Part shown: piece after piece, positions 6,126 through 15,849 of the stretch
How the letters are laid out: each line of letters opens with the position of its first letter
How positions within the stretch are numbered: position 1 is the stretch's first letter
Assembly (NCBI GenBank): GCA_964547525.1
Contig: CAZJOD010000023.1
Location: 1 to 30,456, forward strand
Direction: 5' to 3'
DNA from: CAZJOD01 sp964547525
GTDB lineage: Bacteria; Bacillota; Clostridia; JAAYHZ01
DNA length: 30,456 nucleotides
Made by a program: the position numbers and the translations under genes
Notes under the pieces: model-generated
The model's database searches: none
What the model was told of the DNA's origin: nothing
The model's input: the letters and a program-made list of their open reading frames with translations, nothing else

Positions 6126-8744
6126 ATGAAAAGCAAAAGTGTTTTTTTTAATGAAAGTTTTTTAAGAACGATTCGGAATAACGTAAAATCCTCTGATCGA
6201 CTACAGGAGCTTTCAAAAGAAAAAATTGAATCGGTGGGCTATTGGATGGAAAAAGATTACGACCAACTTTGGGATCTTATGTTCCCACCGACTATAAAAA
6301 GATCATGGATGGTACGATCAGACGGTCAATGCCCGGATTGTAAAAAAGATGTACATATGTATAATTGGGTTATTGATTCAAAAAATTCTCCGTGGAAATT
6401 ATCCTGTCCTCATTGTAAAAATAAATTTCCGAAAAATGATTTTTATGCTTACTATAAGTCAGGTATATGTACGGACGGTATATTCAGGCACGAGGCTGCG
6501 GACACTTCTTTATTGGTAAATGAAGAAAACGGTTCTAAATACGGAGTAGATGATGGATTTTCATATATCGATGAGAAAGGTGATAAATATTGGTTTATAG
6601 GAACATATCTCATATACGGGCACTGGAGGCAACTAATAGTAGACGGAGTTGTTAAATTGACTGATGCGTTTTGCTTAACAGGTGATATCGAGTATGCACG
6701 TCGTGCAGCTATAATTTTAGACAGAATAGCCGATATGTATCCAGATTTTGATTTTAAAGAACAAGGCATTATGTATGAAGAAGAAAAAACCTCGAGAGGC
6801 TATATCTCTTATTGGGCAAACGCCACTCATGATGTTCAAAATTTAGCTGTTTCTTATGATAAGATATTCGAAGCAATTGAAAACGACAACATATTAATAG
6901 ATTTTTTAAATAAAAAAGCTGGAAAACACGGATTTTCTAATGATAAAAGCACAGTATCAAAGATTCGCAAAAATATAGAAAATAATATACTAAAAGACAC
7001 TATAGATCATCTTCATAAAGTTATTACCAATTACCCCGACACAGAAATAACTCAAATATGCTTGTCATTAATTTTAGATGATCCTGAATTAAAAACAATA
7101 GCTCTAAAAGTGTTAGATGAAATAATTGAAAACGGTACTTACGTAGACGGTATAGCAGGAGAAAAAGGTGGCTATTCGGCTTCTGCACCAAACAATCTTA
7201 TCACATTGTTTTTATTATTAGATCAAACCGACGAGTATTCAATTGCATCTTTACTTGAAAGATATCCGAATATTTATAATACATATAAGTTTCATATAGA
7301 CTCTTGGGTGCTGAATAAATTTTATCCCGGGCACGGAGACGGAGGCAGACTTTCAGATCCTGCATATAAACATTTATTATCAAATTCTTTATCCAAAGGT
7401 CCTTCTGAATTTTCAAAAACACGTCCTCGTTTCGCATATGAGTTATATAAATGCACTAACGATACCGATTTTGTTAAGATATTATATATTTCTAACGGAT
7501 TTTGCACAAAAGGCTTATTTGAAGATGACTTTACCGTCGCAGACAGTGAGTTGCTTCAAAAAGAGATTGACGCGTTAATAGAAAACTTTGGGCCTGATTT
7601 AAATCAGCACAGCAGGGATTTTCAAAGGTTTCGTATAGCATTATTAAAATCAGGTAAAGGTGATTATAAAAGAGCGGCGTTTATAGATTATGATACAGGT
7701 GGAAATCATTCGCACCAAGACGCTTTAAATATTGAAATTTATGCCAAAGGCATGAAGTTCCTTGCAGACTTCGGGTATCCACCTGTTAATTGCGGTGGTT
7801 GGAAAGGTCCTAATTTTAAATGGTATCACATACCTTCCGCTCATAATCTTGTGGTTATAGATAGAAAAGAACATCAGTTGCATGATGAACAGGGGAAATC
7901 ATCATTTTTGAGATATCCGAAATACGGAGAAACTACAATGTGGTTCATCGACGAACCTATAAAAGCCGTTTATGCGAAAGCTCCGGAATATTCAGGCACC
8001 GAACGTTATGAACGGTTATTAGCTTTAATTGATATTTCGGATGAAGACTGCTACTTTTTAGATATATTCAGAACAGAAGGTGGTAAAGAGCATTCAAAAT
8101 TTATAAGAAACGGATTTTCTACCCTTACGATAAAAGGTTTGAATCTTACAGAAACTAATGATACATATCATAAAGACGCATTAATGAGAAATTTTAAAAA
8201 AGACTCCACACCTTCTGATAAATGGTATGCAGACTTTTTATGCGATGATCTGTATGAAGTATTAGAACCGGGAACAAAGCTGTATCTGCGGTATACACCG
8301 TTTAATAATAATTCATCAGTATATACTTCCGAATCAAAAATATGTAAAAGCTGGTCTGTAGATGCTGAAAAAAAATGTAATCTTGAAAATTGGATACCGA
8401 CAATAATCGAACTACAAACCGGATTAAATGAATTGAAATCAACGTTTGTTTCCACATATGAACCTCATTATGGTAATTCTTCATTTATACTTTCCGAAAG
8501 GGTTGATGTAACCGACACAAACGGTAATAAATTGTCAGACATGAATGTAGCATTGAAAATAAAAATGAAACAAGGTTTTACAGATTACATTCTAGCTAAA
8601 GATCCTTTACAAACCGGCATTATCAAAGCTTTTGGTATAAGCACCGACGCACAATTATGTTTTGTTAGAATATATGATAATAAAAAAGAACCTGTTATAA
8701 AATATACAGCCGGTACTTTTGCAAACCCTGAAGGATTATTGTAA
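6126..8744 (+). CDS. Heparinase II/III-like polysaccharide lyase family protein
   Basis: The 872-residue protein has the plan of heparinase II/III-like lyases: a long helical region (about 120-500) that would form the alpha/alpha toroid, then a beta-sandwich half starting near residue 515 with GGNHSHQDALNIEIYAKG (His528, His530, Asp532). Such enzymes cut uronic-acid-containing glycans by beta-elimination. There is no signal peptide, so it should act in the cytoplasm on imported oligosaccharides. An unusual N-terminal module carries two CxxC knuckles (Cys69/Cys72, Cys94/Cys97), probably a zinc ribbon. GAGGAGG lies 8 bases before the ATG. It is transcribed alone, with a terminator after it at 8790-8804. 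The substrate (heparin-like, alginate-like or plant uronide) cannot be fixed from the sequence. Confidence 0.78.
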   Translation: MKSKSVFFNESFLRTIRNNVKSSDRLQELSKEKIESVGYWMEKDYDQLWDLMFPPTIKRSWMVRSDGQCPDCKKDVHMYNWVIDSKNSPWKLSCPHCKNKFPKNDFYAYYKSGICTDGIFRHEAADTSLLVNEENGSKYGVDDGFSYIDEKGDKYWFIGTYLIYGHWRQLIVDGVVKLTDAFCLTGDIEYARRAAIILDRIADMYPDFDFKEQGIMYEEEKTSRGYISYWANATHDVQNLAVSYDKIFEAIENDNILIDFLNKKAGKHGFSNDKSTVSKIRKNIENNILKDTIDHLHKVITNYPDTEITQICLSLILDDPELKTIALKVLDEIIENGTYVDGIAGEKGGYSASAPNNLITLFLLLDQTDEYSIASLLERYPNIYNTYKFHIDSWVLNKFYPGHGDGGRLSDPAYKHLLSNSLSKGPSEFSKTRPRFAYELYKCTNDTDFVKILYISNGFCTKGLFEDDFTVADSELLQKEIDALIENFGPDLNQHSRDFQRFRIALLKSGKGDYKRAAFIDYDTGGNHSHQDALNIEIYAKGMKFLADFGYPPVNCGGWKGPNFKWYHIPSAHNLVVIDRKEHQLHDEQGKSSFLRYPKYGETTMWFIDEPIKAVYAKAPEYSGTERYERLLALIDISDEDCYFLDIFRTEGGKEHSKFIRNGFSTLTIKGLNLTETNDTYHKDALMRNFKKDSTPSDKWYADFLCDDLYEVLEPGTKLYLRYTPFNNNSSVYTSESKICKSWSVDAEKKCNLENWIPTIIELQTGLNELKSTFVSTYEPHYGNSSFILSERVDVTDTNGNKLSDMNVALKIKMKQGFTDYILAKDPLQTGIIKAFGISTDAQLCFVRIYDNKKEPVIKYTAGTFANPEGLL

Positions 8745-8789
8745 CTCCACATTAATTTGGTTATCAGAAATTAAATGAAAAAATAAAAC

Positions 8790-8804
8790 GGGGGCACAGC
8801 CCCC
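8790..8804. terminator. Bidirectional terminator between the lyase gene and galK
   Basis: GGGGGC-ACA-GCCCCC is a perfect GC hairpin with a 3-base loop. It is flanked by AAAATAAAAC on the left and by an AT-rich stretch on the right, and lies between two converging genes. Confidence 0.75.
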
Positions 8805-8861
8805 TGTTAATTATTTGGTTATTATTAATATTTTTTTAATTTATATCTCTTACATATGGTC

Positions 8862-10046
8862 TTACAGTTCTCTACCCCCGTCACCTATGGATGTTGTGTA
8901 AACTGTGCAGTCATACCCTATTCTTTCTTTATATTTTTCTGTAATTATTTGTGTAAATTTATCTATCGCTTTATTTTCGACCAAGCTGACATTACATCCT
9001 CCGAAACCCGCACCTGTCATTCTAGAACCTAATACTCCGGGTATATCGGATGCGATCTCAAACAAAGCATCCAGTTCCTCACCGGTCACTTCATAATCAT
9101 CTCTTAAAGATATATGTGATGCTTTCATTAATCGCCCAAATTCTGCCAAGTCATTGCTTTGTAAAGCTTCCACCGATTTTAGAACACGATCATCTTCTGT
9201 AATTACATGCTTTGCTCTTTTATACAGTATATCGTTCTTAATATTTTTTCCGAAAACATTAAACATCTCTTGTGTGATATCTCCCAAACATGTTGCGTCC
9301 GGTATATACCGTTTCAAAATCTCAAATGCCTGTTCGCACTGACTTCTTCTTTCATTGTATTTAACAGCCGCAAGGCTTCTCTTTTTGTTGGTATTTGTGA
9401 TGACAAGGCTGTATCCATCCATCTTAAGAGGAATCAGTTTATAGGATAAATCCTTACAGTTCAATAAAATTACATGATCTTTTTTACCCATAGCCGATGA
9501 AAACTGATCCATTATCCCACAACTTACACCGACAAAATTATTTTCCGCTTTTTGTCCTATTTTTGCGATTTCAACCGGATTCAAAGGTGTTTTGGTATTG
9601 TTTTTAATATCATACGCACCTATTAAAGCAAGTGCTGTAACGGTTTCAATTGCAGCTGATGAAGATAGACCGCTGCCTAACGGCACCTCATCATGACACA
9701 ACATATCACACCCTACAACATTATAACCGTGCTTTATAAGTTCGTCGGCCACCCCGGCCTGGTAATTACCCCATTTGAGTTTTTTTGCAGCTTCCAAATC
9801 ATCAAGTGATACGGTTACTAACTCGCCTATATCGGTAGCCATCATTTGAATAAATCTATCATTTCGAGGCCGGACCACTACATAAGAGTTCATATCTAAA
9901 GCTGCAGGAAAAACATATCCTCCGTTATAATCGGTATGCTCACCTATCAAATTCACCCTACCGGGAGATGCGAATACCCTAAGTTCCGATTCATTACCGC
10001 CGTATACTTCTATAAACTTATTAATTAACATTTTTTTCTTATTCAT
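8862..10046 (-). CDS. galK: Galactokinase
   Basis: Galactokinase phosphorylates alpha-D-galactose at C1 with ATP, the first committed step of the Leloir pathway. The protein shows the family signature GRVNLIGEHTDYNGGYVFP near its N-terminus, the ATP loop PLGSGLSSSAAIE and the third GHMP motif GSRMTGAGFGGCNVSLV, and has normal length (394 residues). I prefer the ATG at 10046 because AGGATGG lies about 10 bases upstream; an in-frame ATG at 10067 would add 7 residues. Either start overlaps the end of galT, so galT and galK are translationally coupled in the order galT-galK. Its partner galE is at 25456 on the other strand. Confidence 0.97.
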   Translation of the reverse strand: MNKKKMLINKFIEVYGGNESELRVFASPGRVNLIGEHTDYNGGYVFPAALDMNSYVVVRPRNDRFIQMMATDIGELVTVSLDDLEAAKKLKWGNYQAGVADELIKHGYNVVGCDMLCHDEVPLGSGLSSSAAIETVTALALIGAYDIKNNTKTPLNPVEIAKIGQKAENNFVGVSCGIMDQFSSAMGKKDHVILLNCKDLSYKLIPLKMDGYSLVITNTNKKRSLAAVKYNERRSQCEQAFEILKRYIPDATCLGDITQEMFNVFGKNIKNDILYKRAKHVITEDDRVLKSVEALQSNDLAEFGRLMKASHISLRDDYEVTGEELDALFEIASDIPGVLGSRMTGAGFGGCNVSLVENKAIDKFTQIITEKYKERIGYDCTVYTTSIGDGGREL

Positions 10047-11028
10047 TTGTTTTTCCATCCTGCGCATTCATAAATTTCATATACGCTTCTCGTAATTCCT
10101 CTGCTTTTTCTTCCGGTGCGGTGGGGTTACAATGTGCCCATGCCCCGGTTTCACTTGAAGCGTTAAACTTTTGTTTTACAGCCGAACGCATCGGAGGGAA
10201 AAATTCAATATGAAAATGATAATAATCGCTTGTATTTTCACTATTGACAGGATCTTGGTGCATACACATCATATATGGGAAAGGATAATCAAAAAGGTTA
10301 TCCAACATACCTACCGTTCTTTTAATGCATAATGCCAGATCGGTTTTTTCACAGTCGGTCATTTGTATCAAATTTTGTTTGTGATTTTTTGAAATGATAT
10401 ATACTCCATAAGGATATTCGGTAAAAAACGGAAGAATCACCGAAAAAGATTCATTTTCAAATATCACCCTTTTGGTAAATTCCTGTTCGTTTCTTAACAA
10501 ATCACAAATCAAACATTTTTGGTTTTCCACGAAATATTCCTTGCAGCTTTCCAGTTCCAACTTAATTTTTTTAGGAATTACCGAATACCCGTATATTTGA
10601 CCGTGTGGGTGTGGCATTGTAACTCCCACCGCTTCTCCCCTGTTTTCAAATATAAACACATACTTTATTTTTTCATCGGTTTTTATTTCGATCAAACGCT
10701 CGGTCCACAGATCAACCAGCTTACGTACATGGGAATCCGTAAGTTCAGGTAATGTAACCGTGTGTTCGGGTGAATATAGTATCACTTCACACTTTCCGTA
10801 TGCGTCTTTAACCTTAAAAAAGCTTGTTGCCACATCATCAGGTACAGGCGGATCCTGCATTAAAGCGGGAAAATCATTATCATATTTAAAAACGTCAAAT
10901 GAATCCGGTACCTTTCCCGAACCCGGGCAAAAAGGGCACCAGTCCTTAGGCATCTGAGGTCTGTTCTGTCTGTGGGACGCTATTATTATCCAATCCTTTA
11001 TCAAAGGATGCCATCTTAATTCCGCCAT
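10039..11028 (-). CDS. galT: Galactose-1-phosphate uridylyltransferase
   Basis: The enzyme exchanges UMP between UDP-glucose and galactose-1-phosphate, the second Leloir step, in the cytoplasm. The HIT-like active site HPHGQIYGY is present (His142 is the expected nucleophile), as is the N-terminal zinc knuckle CPFC (Cys31, Cys34) after MAELRWHPLIKDWIIIASHR. At 329 residues it is of normal length for the class I family. The last bases overlap the galK start. GGAGAG lies about 11 bases before the ATG. The 189 bases between this gene and the glycosidase gene upstream hold no clear promoter or terminator, so galTK may be read together with the GH4 genes. Confidence 0.97.
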   Translation of the reverse strand: MAELRWHPLIKDWIIIASHRQNRPQMPKDWCPFCPGSGKVPDSFDVFKYDNDFPALMQDPPVPDDVATSFFKVKDAYGKCEVILYSPEHTVTLPELTDSHVRKLVDLWTERLIEIKTDEKIKYVFIFENRGEAVGVTMPHPHGQIYGYSVIPKKIKLELESCKEYFVENQKCLICDLLRNEQEFTKRVIFENESFSVILPFFTEYPYGVYIISKNHKQNLIQMTDCEKTDLALCIKRTVGMLDNLFDYPFPYMMCMHQDPVNSENTSDYYHFHIEFFPPMRSAVKQKFNASSETGAWAHCNPTAPEEKAEELREAYMKFMNAQDGKTNE

Positions 11029-11217
11029 TTTTTCTCATACTCTCCGTATATTTATTTTTCTTTATTTTTTAATTCAACAAAACCTTATTCTATTGCAATA
11101 AACGAACGAACATTGAACCTAAGTTGTAAAATCATTTAATGAAGGTATTTTCAATGACTAAACGGCACCGGCACACTTTTGTTCAACAGTAAGTTAGTTA
11201 TTGCAATGAAATCTTAT

Positions 11218-12534
11218 TTATTTTTTAAAGTATCCCAAGTAGTCTTTGTTGGCTTCAAACATATCGTCAACCATGTTTTGTATCTCCTGCATGCTTAATA
11301 CCGCCGATGTTAGCGGGTCGAAACATATTGCATGGAAAACTTTTCGTGCGTCACCGGTTAAAACCGCATCTACTGCCAATTCTTCACATCTCGCACTGAT
11401 ATTATTCAAAAGAGCCAATTGAGGAGGTAATTTTCCAACAGCTACCGGGTTCAAACCTTTTTTATTTGCAAAAACCGGAACTTCCACACAACAATCTTCC
11501 GGAAGATCAGGTAACAACCCTTTATTAGGTACATTTCCGTTAAATTCAAAAATCTCATTATCTCCGAATACCGCATTGAATATGTACGCGGCATATTCAT
11601 GACCACGTGTTAAATTAATATCATCCTTAGCCATCCATTCGTCAATTTCTTTTTTCCAAATATGTTCACGCCTTCTGTATTCGTTCAAAATGTACGCATA
11701 TACGCCGGGATTCCAGCCTGTACCGTGTGTGCAATACTTTTCGATTAGATCGGGTCTTTTCCTGAACCAAGCGACATATTCGGAATTATGTCCGCTTGAT
11801 TCGGTTACATAATAATCCAGATGTAGGAACATTTCATTTCGCACTTGTTCTTGATTATAAATCTCCGGTTTTTTAACGGCTTCCCTAATTAACGGATACG
11901 CATCCTTACCGTTCCATTTAAAATCCAGATAAAACGCTTGGTGATTTATACCTGCGCAGGTATAAGTCACTTCTTCCATAGGAGCACCTATCCATCTTGC
12001 CAGCATTCCCGCGGTTCCTTGTACACTGTGGCACAAACCGCTGATTTGAATCTTGCTTTGAGACTGCATTGCTCGGCATAACATAGCCATAGGATTGGTA
12101 TAATTTAAGAGTATGGCGTTAGGACAGTATTTTTCCATATCTTTTACAATATCTAACATTACGGGTATTGTTCTTAAGGCTCTGAAAATGCCTGCAGGTC
12201 CACGGGTATCACCTACATTAATGTCCACTCCGTATTTTTTAGGGATCAAAATATCATACTGCCAAACATCCACCCCACCTTGGAGAATGGTGCATACAAC
12301 TCCGTCCGCACCTTCTAAAGCTTCGGCTCTGTTTTTTGTTGATATTACCGTTGCTCCGTATTTACCCTTTTCAACGATTTTTTTAACAGCTTTTTCTATT
12401 GCCGCCAATCGCTCGTCGTTTATATCCATCAAAGCCAACGTACAATCATTAAATGCGGGGAATGATAAAATATCTTTTACCAACCCTCTTGTAAAACCGA
12501 AGCTTCCGGCACCTATAAAAGCAATTTTTTTCAT
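11218..12534 (-). CDS. Family GH4 glycosidase, probable alpha-galactosidase
   Basis: This 438-residue GH4 enzyme hydrolyses glycosides by an NAD- and metal-dependent redox mechanism. It has the N-terminal dinucleotide loop FIGAGSFGFTR, the NYTNP motif (144-148), the metal motif CHSV (168-171), and INH (196-198) in YTCAGINHQAFYL. The CHSVQGTA sequence matches Escherichia coli MelA-type alpha-galactosidases; other GH4 groups carry a different motif here, as I recall. It has the same length as the adjacent GH4 gene but differs in much of its sequence (for example the GWNPGVYAYILNEYRRREH region), so the two likely have different substrates. GGAGG lies 8 bases before the ATG. It lies upstream of galT and galK, which would use the galactose released. 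Confidence 0.85.
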   Translation of the reverse strand: MKKIAFIGAGSFGFTRGLVKDILSFPAFNDCTLALMDINDERLAAIEKAVKKIVEKGKYGATVISTKNRAEALEGADGVVCTILQGGVDVWQYDILIPKKYGVDINVGDTRGPAGIFRALRTIPVMLDIVKDMEKYCPNAILLNYTNPMAMLCRAMQSQSKIQISGLCHSVQGTAGMLARWIGAPMEEVTYTCAGINHQAFYLDFKWNGKDAYPLIREAVKKPEIYNQEQVRNEMFLHLDYYVTESSGHNSEYVAWFRKRPDLIEKYCTHGTGWNPGVYAYILNEYRRREHIWKKEIDEWMAKDDINLTRGHEYAAYIFNAVFGDNEIFEFNGNVPNKGLLPDLPEDCCVEVPVFANKKGLNPVAVGKLPPQLALLNNISARCEELAVDAVLTGDARKVFHAICFDPLTSAVLSMQEIQNMVDDMFEANKDYLGYFKK

Positions 12535-12554
12535 AAAGGACCTCCGTTCATATA

Positions 12555-12583
12555 TGTATAATCATTTTTTACATTCATACCAA
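12555..12583 (-). promoter_or_regulatory. Possible promoter of the first GH4 gene
   Basis: On the minus strand TTGGTA (12578-12583) and TATACA (12555-12560) are 17 bases apart and lie just before the GGAGG ribosome site. Each matches 4 of 6 consensus bases, so this is a weak prediction. Confidence 0.3.
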
Positions 12584-12604
12584 TAAAACCCGATATAGAT
12601 TTTA

Positions 12605-12637
12605 AAGCAACGATATTTATAAATAATACCGTTGCTT
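12605..12637. terminator. Hairpin between the two GH4 genes
   Basis: AAGCAACG (12605-12612) and CGTTGCTT (12630-12637) pair perfectly, with a partly paired AT-rich interior. On the minus strand, the direction of the genes, only TTTAAAAT follows, so termination may be partial. Confidence 0.45.
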
Positions 12638-12647
12638 ATTTTTATAA

Positions 12648-13964
12648 TTATTTATACTTAGGCAGCATATCTTTATGTGCTTCGAACAAATCATCACATA
12701 AAGATATGATATGGTCAATTGATAACTCTGATGAAGTATGCGGATCAAGCAACGCAGCTTGGTATACATACTCTTTTTTCAGTGTTAATGCAGCTTCTAT
12801 GGTCAATAGCTGTACATTAACATTTGTTCTGTTTAATGCCGCCAACTGCTGAGGTAACGCTCCTACATAACACGGGGTTACACCGTTTCCATCTACCAAA
12901 CACGGTACCTCTACGCATGTTTCATCAGGCAGATTCGTTATACAACCGTTATTTATTACATTTCCTCCGATACTATAAGGTATGTCGGTTTCAATTGCCG
13001 TTATTATTTTACAAGCATATTCATTGCTCTTTTTATGTTCGATTTTTGTGTCTTCTACCAGACTTTTACGCATGCTTTCCCATCTGTTGATCTGATTTAC
13101 ACAGCGACGAGGGTATTCGTCCAGAGGAATATGGTAGCGTTCGATAAGCTCAGGATATTTATCTTTAATAAAATATGGCATATATTCCGCATTATGTTCA
13201 CTAGATTCGGTTACATAATACCCGAAGCGTTTCATAATCTCCAACCGTACAAGATTGCGGGAATCTTTCAATCCACCGTTTTTCTCCATCTCAGCGAATC
13301 TTTCTTTTATTTCCGGATAAATGTCTCTTCCGTCTCCTTTTATCTCTAAAAGCCATCCCATATGGTTAATACCAGCTACTTTTTGAACAATATGTTTATA
13401 GCGATCTTTCATGTCCAGTGTTCTTAGTAAACTATCGGCACAAACTTGTACACTATGGCACAAACCTACTGTTTTTACATTACTGCCTCTTAATATAGCT
13501 CCGGTTATCATACCCATAGGATTGGTATAGTTAAGAAGCCAGGCATCAGGACACAATTCTTCTATTTGATGTGCGTAATCCAGCATTACAGGTATGGTTC
13601 TCAACGCTCTGAAAATTCCACCTATACCCAGAGTATCTGCGATTGTTTGTCTTAAACCGTATTTTTTCGGAATTTCGAAATCTATTATAGTTGCCGGGTC
13701 ATATCCCCCAACTTGAATTGCATTTACCAAATAATTTGCATTTTTAAACGCTTCTTTGCTGTCGGTGTAAGCGTTAATAACGAACTTACCGCCTGTGTTT
13801 ACATTAATGTTTTGTAACATTTTAAACGAATCGTCAAGACGAACCGGGTCGATATCATAAAGAGCCAGTTCGAAACCTTCAAGTTCCGGCGTTAAAATAA
13901 CATCGCCCAAAACATTTTTTGCAAAAACGGTGCTTCCCGCACCGATAAAAGTCAATTTTCCCAT
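12648..13964 (-). CDS. melA: Alpha-galactosidase, GH4 family
   Basis: This 438-residue enzyme removes terminal alpha-galactose from melibiose- and raffinose-type sugars using NAD and a divalent metal. The sequence resembles MelA of Bacillus and E. coli from end to end: FIGAGSTVFAKNVLGDV, QTIADTLGIGGIFRALRTIP, NYTNPMGM, GLCHSVQV (CHSV 169-172), AGINHMGWLLEI (His201) and YVTESSEHNAEY. There is no signal peptide. The ribosome site CGGAGG is 8 bases before the ATG, and an extended -10 promoter lies at 14000-14008. The product would enter the Leloir pathway through galK, galT and galE in the same window. No sugar-uptake genes are linked. Confidence 0.92.
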   Translation of the reverse strand: MGKLTFIGAGSTVFAKNVLGDVILTPELEGFELALYDIDPVRLDDSFKMLQNINVNTGGKFVINAYTDSKEAFKNANYLVNAIQVGGYDPATIIDFEIPKKYGLRQTIADTLGIGGIFRALRTIPVMLDYAHQIEELCPDAWLLNYTNPMGMITGAILRGSNVKTVGLCHSVQVCADSLLRTLDMKDRYKHIVQKVAGINHMGWLLEIKGDGRDIYPEIKERFAEMEKNGGLKDSRNLVRLEIMKRFGYYVTESSEHNAEYMPYFIKDKYPELIERYHIPLDEYPRRCVNQINRWESMRKSLVEDTKIEHKKSNEYACKIITAIETDIPYSIGGNVINNGCITNLPDETCVEVPCLVDGNGVTPCYVGALPQQLAALNRTNVNVQLLTIEAALTLKKEYVYQAALLDPHTSSELSIDHIISLCDDLFEAHKDMLPKYK

Positions 13965-13999
13965 TAGTATACCTCCGTCATATATTGGTTCTTGTACCC

Positions 14000-14008
14000 A
14001 TTATACCA
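14000..14008 (-). promoter_or_regulatory. Extended -10 promoter of melA
   Basis: The minus strand reads TTTTGGTATAATGGG: a perfect TATAAT (14000-14005) with TGG before it, 36 bases from the melA ATG. A run of T precedes it; no clear -35 is visible. Confidence 0.6.
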
Positions 14009-14093
14009 AAATTAAAAAAATTAAGTCGAAATACATTTGTTTATATATTAATATTATTCATTTGGCATTGTCAACAATGCAATTGCCGCACCG

Positions 14094-15725
14094 TCATTTT
14101 ACGGTAATAATCACTGTTTTCATCTTTTCATACGGAACCCATGAATACTGTGATATTACACCTGTTATCTCGTTCGAGAACCGTAGTATCACATCTTTCA
14201 TGCCTGAACGCGTGAAATCATCAGGATTATATTCAATCAAACGATATTCAAACTCTCGTTTTCCTTCTTTATAACCGGTTGCCATGTCTTTTATCATTGA
14301 ACTTACATCTTTTAAATATGTATTATTCATTTTATAATAATTATATGTAATCGAATCACACACCGGATAAACTGTACGGTCCCACTGTCTCGTTTTTTCC
14401 AGATCGGAATCAGTTACATTAAAGTAATAGTGTCTTAAAACATTAATAGATCCTACGGGATCGTTATAAGATACATCGACATGATAATAATCCCCGTCTA
14501 AACGTATAATGTTCCAGGAATGATTGACGCCTTCATCGGTTCCCACCGCTTCTAAACAATATATACCCGCTAACGACGATAAAAGCAACATTGCTCTGCT
14601 ATAGCCTTGGCAAACAGCTTCCTTTTGAATAAGTGCACCATACGCGTCATAACAGTGCTCCGAATAACCGTAAACCGTATTATTTACTATATAGTCATGA
14701 ATTAAAAGCTCTTTCGTATAATCGCTCATTTCGTTTTTTATTAAATCGGCCAAAATTTTGCAAGCCGATTTTATCAATAACTCTCTTTTATCTTTATTCA
14801 TGACATATTCTATATCCAGTTCGAATTTCGTCACCTTTTCATATGAATCCAAAAACCATTTAAAGTATGCACCTTTATACATACCGGAAAACATGTCTTT
14901 TTCTCTTAAAATACGCGGTAAATCTACGTTTATATTTTTTGCATAAGCACTAGGGTCCATAACAATTCGTTCGGTCCCTGTATAAAAGGCCCATAGGATT
15001 AACTCTTCCAACTGCTTCTCACTTGTTATGATGTAAGAGTCACCTTTACGAATAATATCTTCAGGAAACTTTGTCAAACCCAGAGCATTAACACAGTATT
15101 CACTTATCACACCCAAATCGTTTAGCTTGTCAATCAATCTGTCGGTTGAGCTATTTATCTGTACGGTTAAACTGTTGTATGACAGATAAACCATTTCACC
15201 CCTGCTTAACAAATAATCTCTATTAATATCGTTTATCTCTTCCGACTGATAGATTCCAATTTCTATACCTTTATCCAACGCTTTATCATATGTAAAATCA
15301 CCTTGATTTTCAAAATAGTCCAAGGCTCTTAATAAAAATGCGGTATATTGCTGCGGTGTAACATTAAGATTAGAACCGAAACGATTATTACCAACGCCTT
15401 GAGTCAGCCCCGTTTGATACATAAATCCTATATAACGGTCCGCCCAACCCGGTACATCCGTAAAAGGATGGTCATATGTAGTAGATAAAACCTTCTCTTC
15501 AATACCCAGAAGTCTTATTAACATTACCGCAGCCTCGATTCGAGTCGCATATCTGTCAGTCTCATATCCTTTTTCCGTACCCTTAAAGAGACCCATAACT
15601 TTAAGAATATCCGCATATGTATTATAGTCATATTCATCACGTCCTGAAGCCATTATATTTCCAACCGGACTTGCTATCGTTACAAATAGCACTATTACCA
15701 AACCAATGGCTATAATTTTTTTCAC
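14094..15725 (-). CDS. S-layer homology protein with transglutaminase-like domain
   Basis: The secreted protein of 543 residues begins with a signal peptide (KKIIAIGLVIVLFVTIASP, cleavage near residue 28 after IMA). SLH-type repeats follow (about 35-180), seen in YADILKVMGLFKGTEKGYET, FTDVPGWADRYIGFMYQTGL and the third segment around YDKALDKGIEIGIY. These normally bind secondary cell-wall polymer. The C-terminal half holds a transglutaminase-like core with Cys372 (AVCQGYSRA), His402 (GVNHSWN) and Asp417 (YYHVDVSYNDP), the full Cys-His-Asp triad, so it may be a cell-surface protease or crosslinking enzyme. I start it at GTG 15725, 5 bases after GGAGG; a longer TTG start at 15737 would begin inside that ribosome site. 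It stands alone between the GH4 and URO-D genes. Substrate unknown. Confidence 0.85.
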   Translation of the reverse strand: MKKIIAIGLVIVLFVTIASPVGNIMASGRDEYDYNTYADILKVMGLFKGTEKGYETDRYATRIEAAVMLIRLLGIEEKVLSTTYDHPFTDVPGWADRYIGFMYQTGLTQGVGNNRFGSNLNVTPQQYTAFLLRALDYFENQGDFTYDKALDKGIEIGIYQSEEINDINRDYLLSRGEMVYLSYNSLTVQINSSTDRLIDKLNDLGVISEYCVNALGLTKFPEDIIRKGDSYIITSEKQLEELILWAFYTGTERIVMDPSAYAKNINVDLPRILREKDMFSGMYKGAYFKWFLDSYEKVTKFELDIEYVMNKDKRELLIKSACKILADLIKNEMSDYTKELLIHDYIVNNTVYGYSEHCYDAYGALIQKEAVCQGYSRAMLLLSSLAGIYCLEAVGTDEGVNHSWNIIRLDGDYYHVDVSYNDPVGSINVLRHYYFNVTDSDLEKTRQWDRTVYPVCDSITYNYYKMNNTYLKDVSSMIKDMATGYKEGKREFEYRLIEYNPDDFTRSGMKDVILRFSNEITGVISQYSWVPYEKMKTVIITVK

Positions 15726-15849
15726 ATAGACCTCCAAAAACTATTTCTTCAATCTCTTTTTTTCTGTTGCTTAAAACATTGTAATCAAACCTTTATAATA
15801 TTTGGTGTATTTTTAAACATAATAACTGCTTTTGTATGCCACATCATAT

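Noticed and set aside
12113..12586. 157-codon open frame on the plus strand
   Set aside because: It lies antisense within the GH4 gene, whose motifs are intact, and has no ribosome site or recognisable product.
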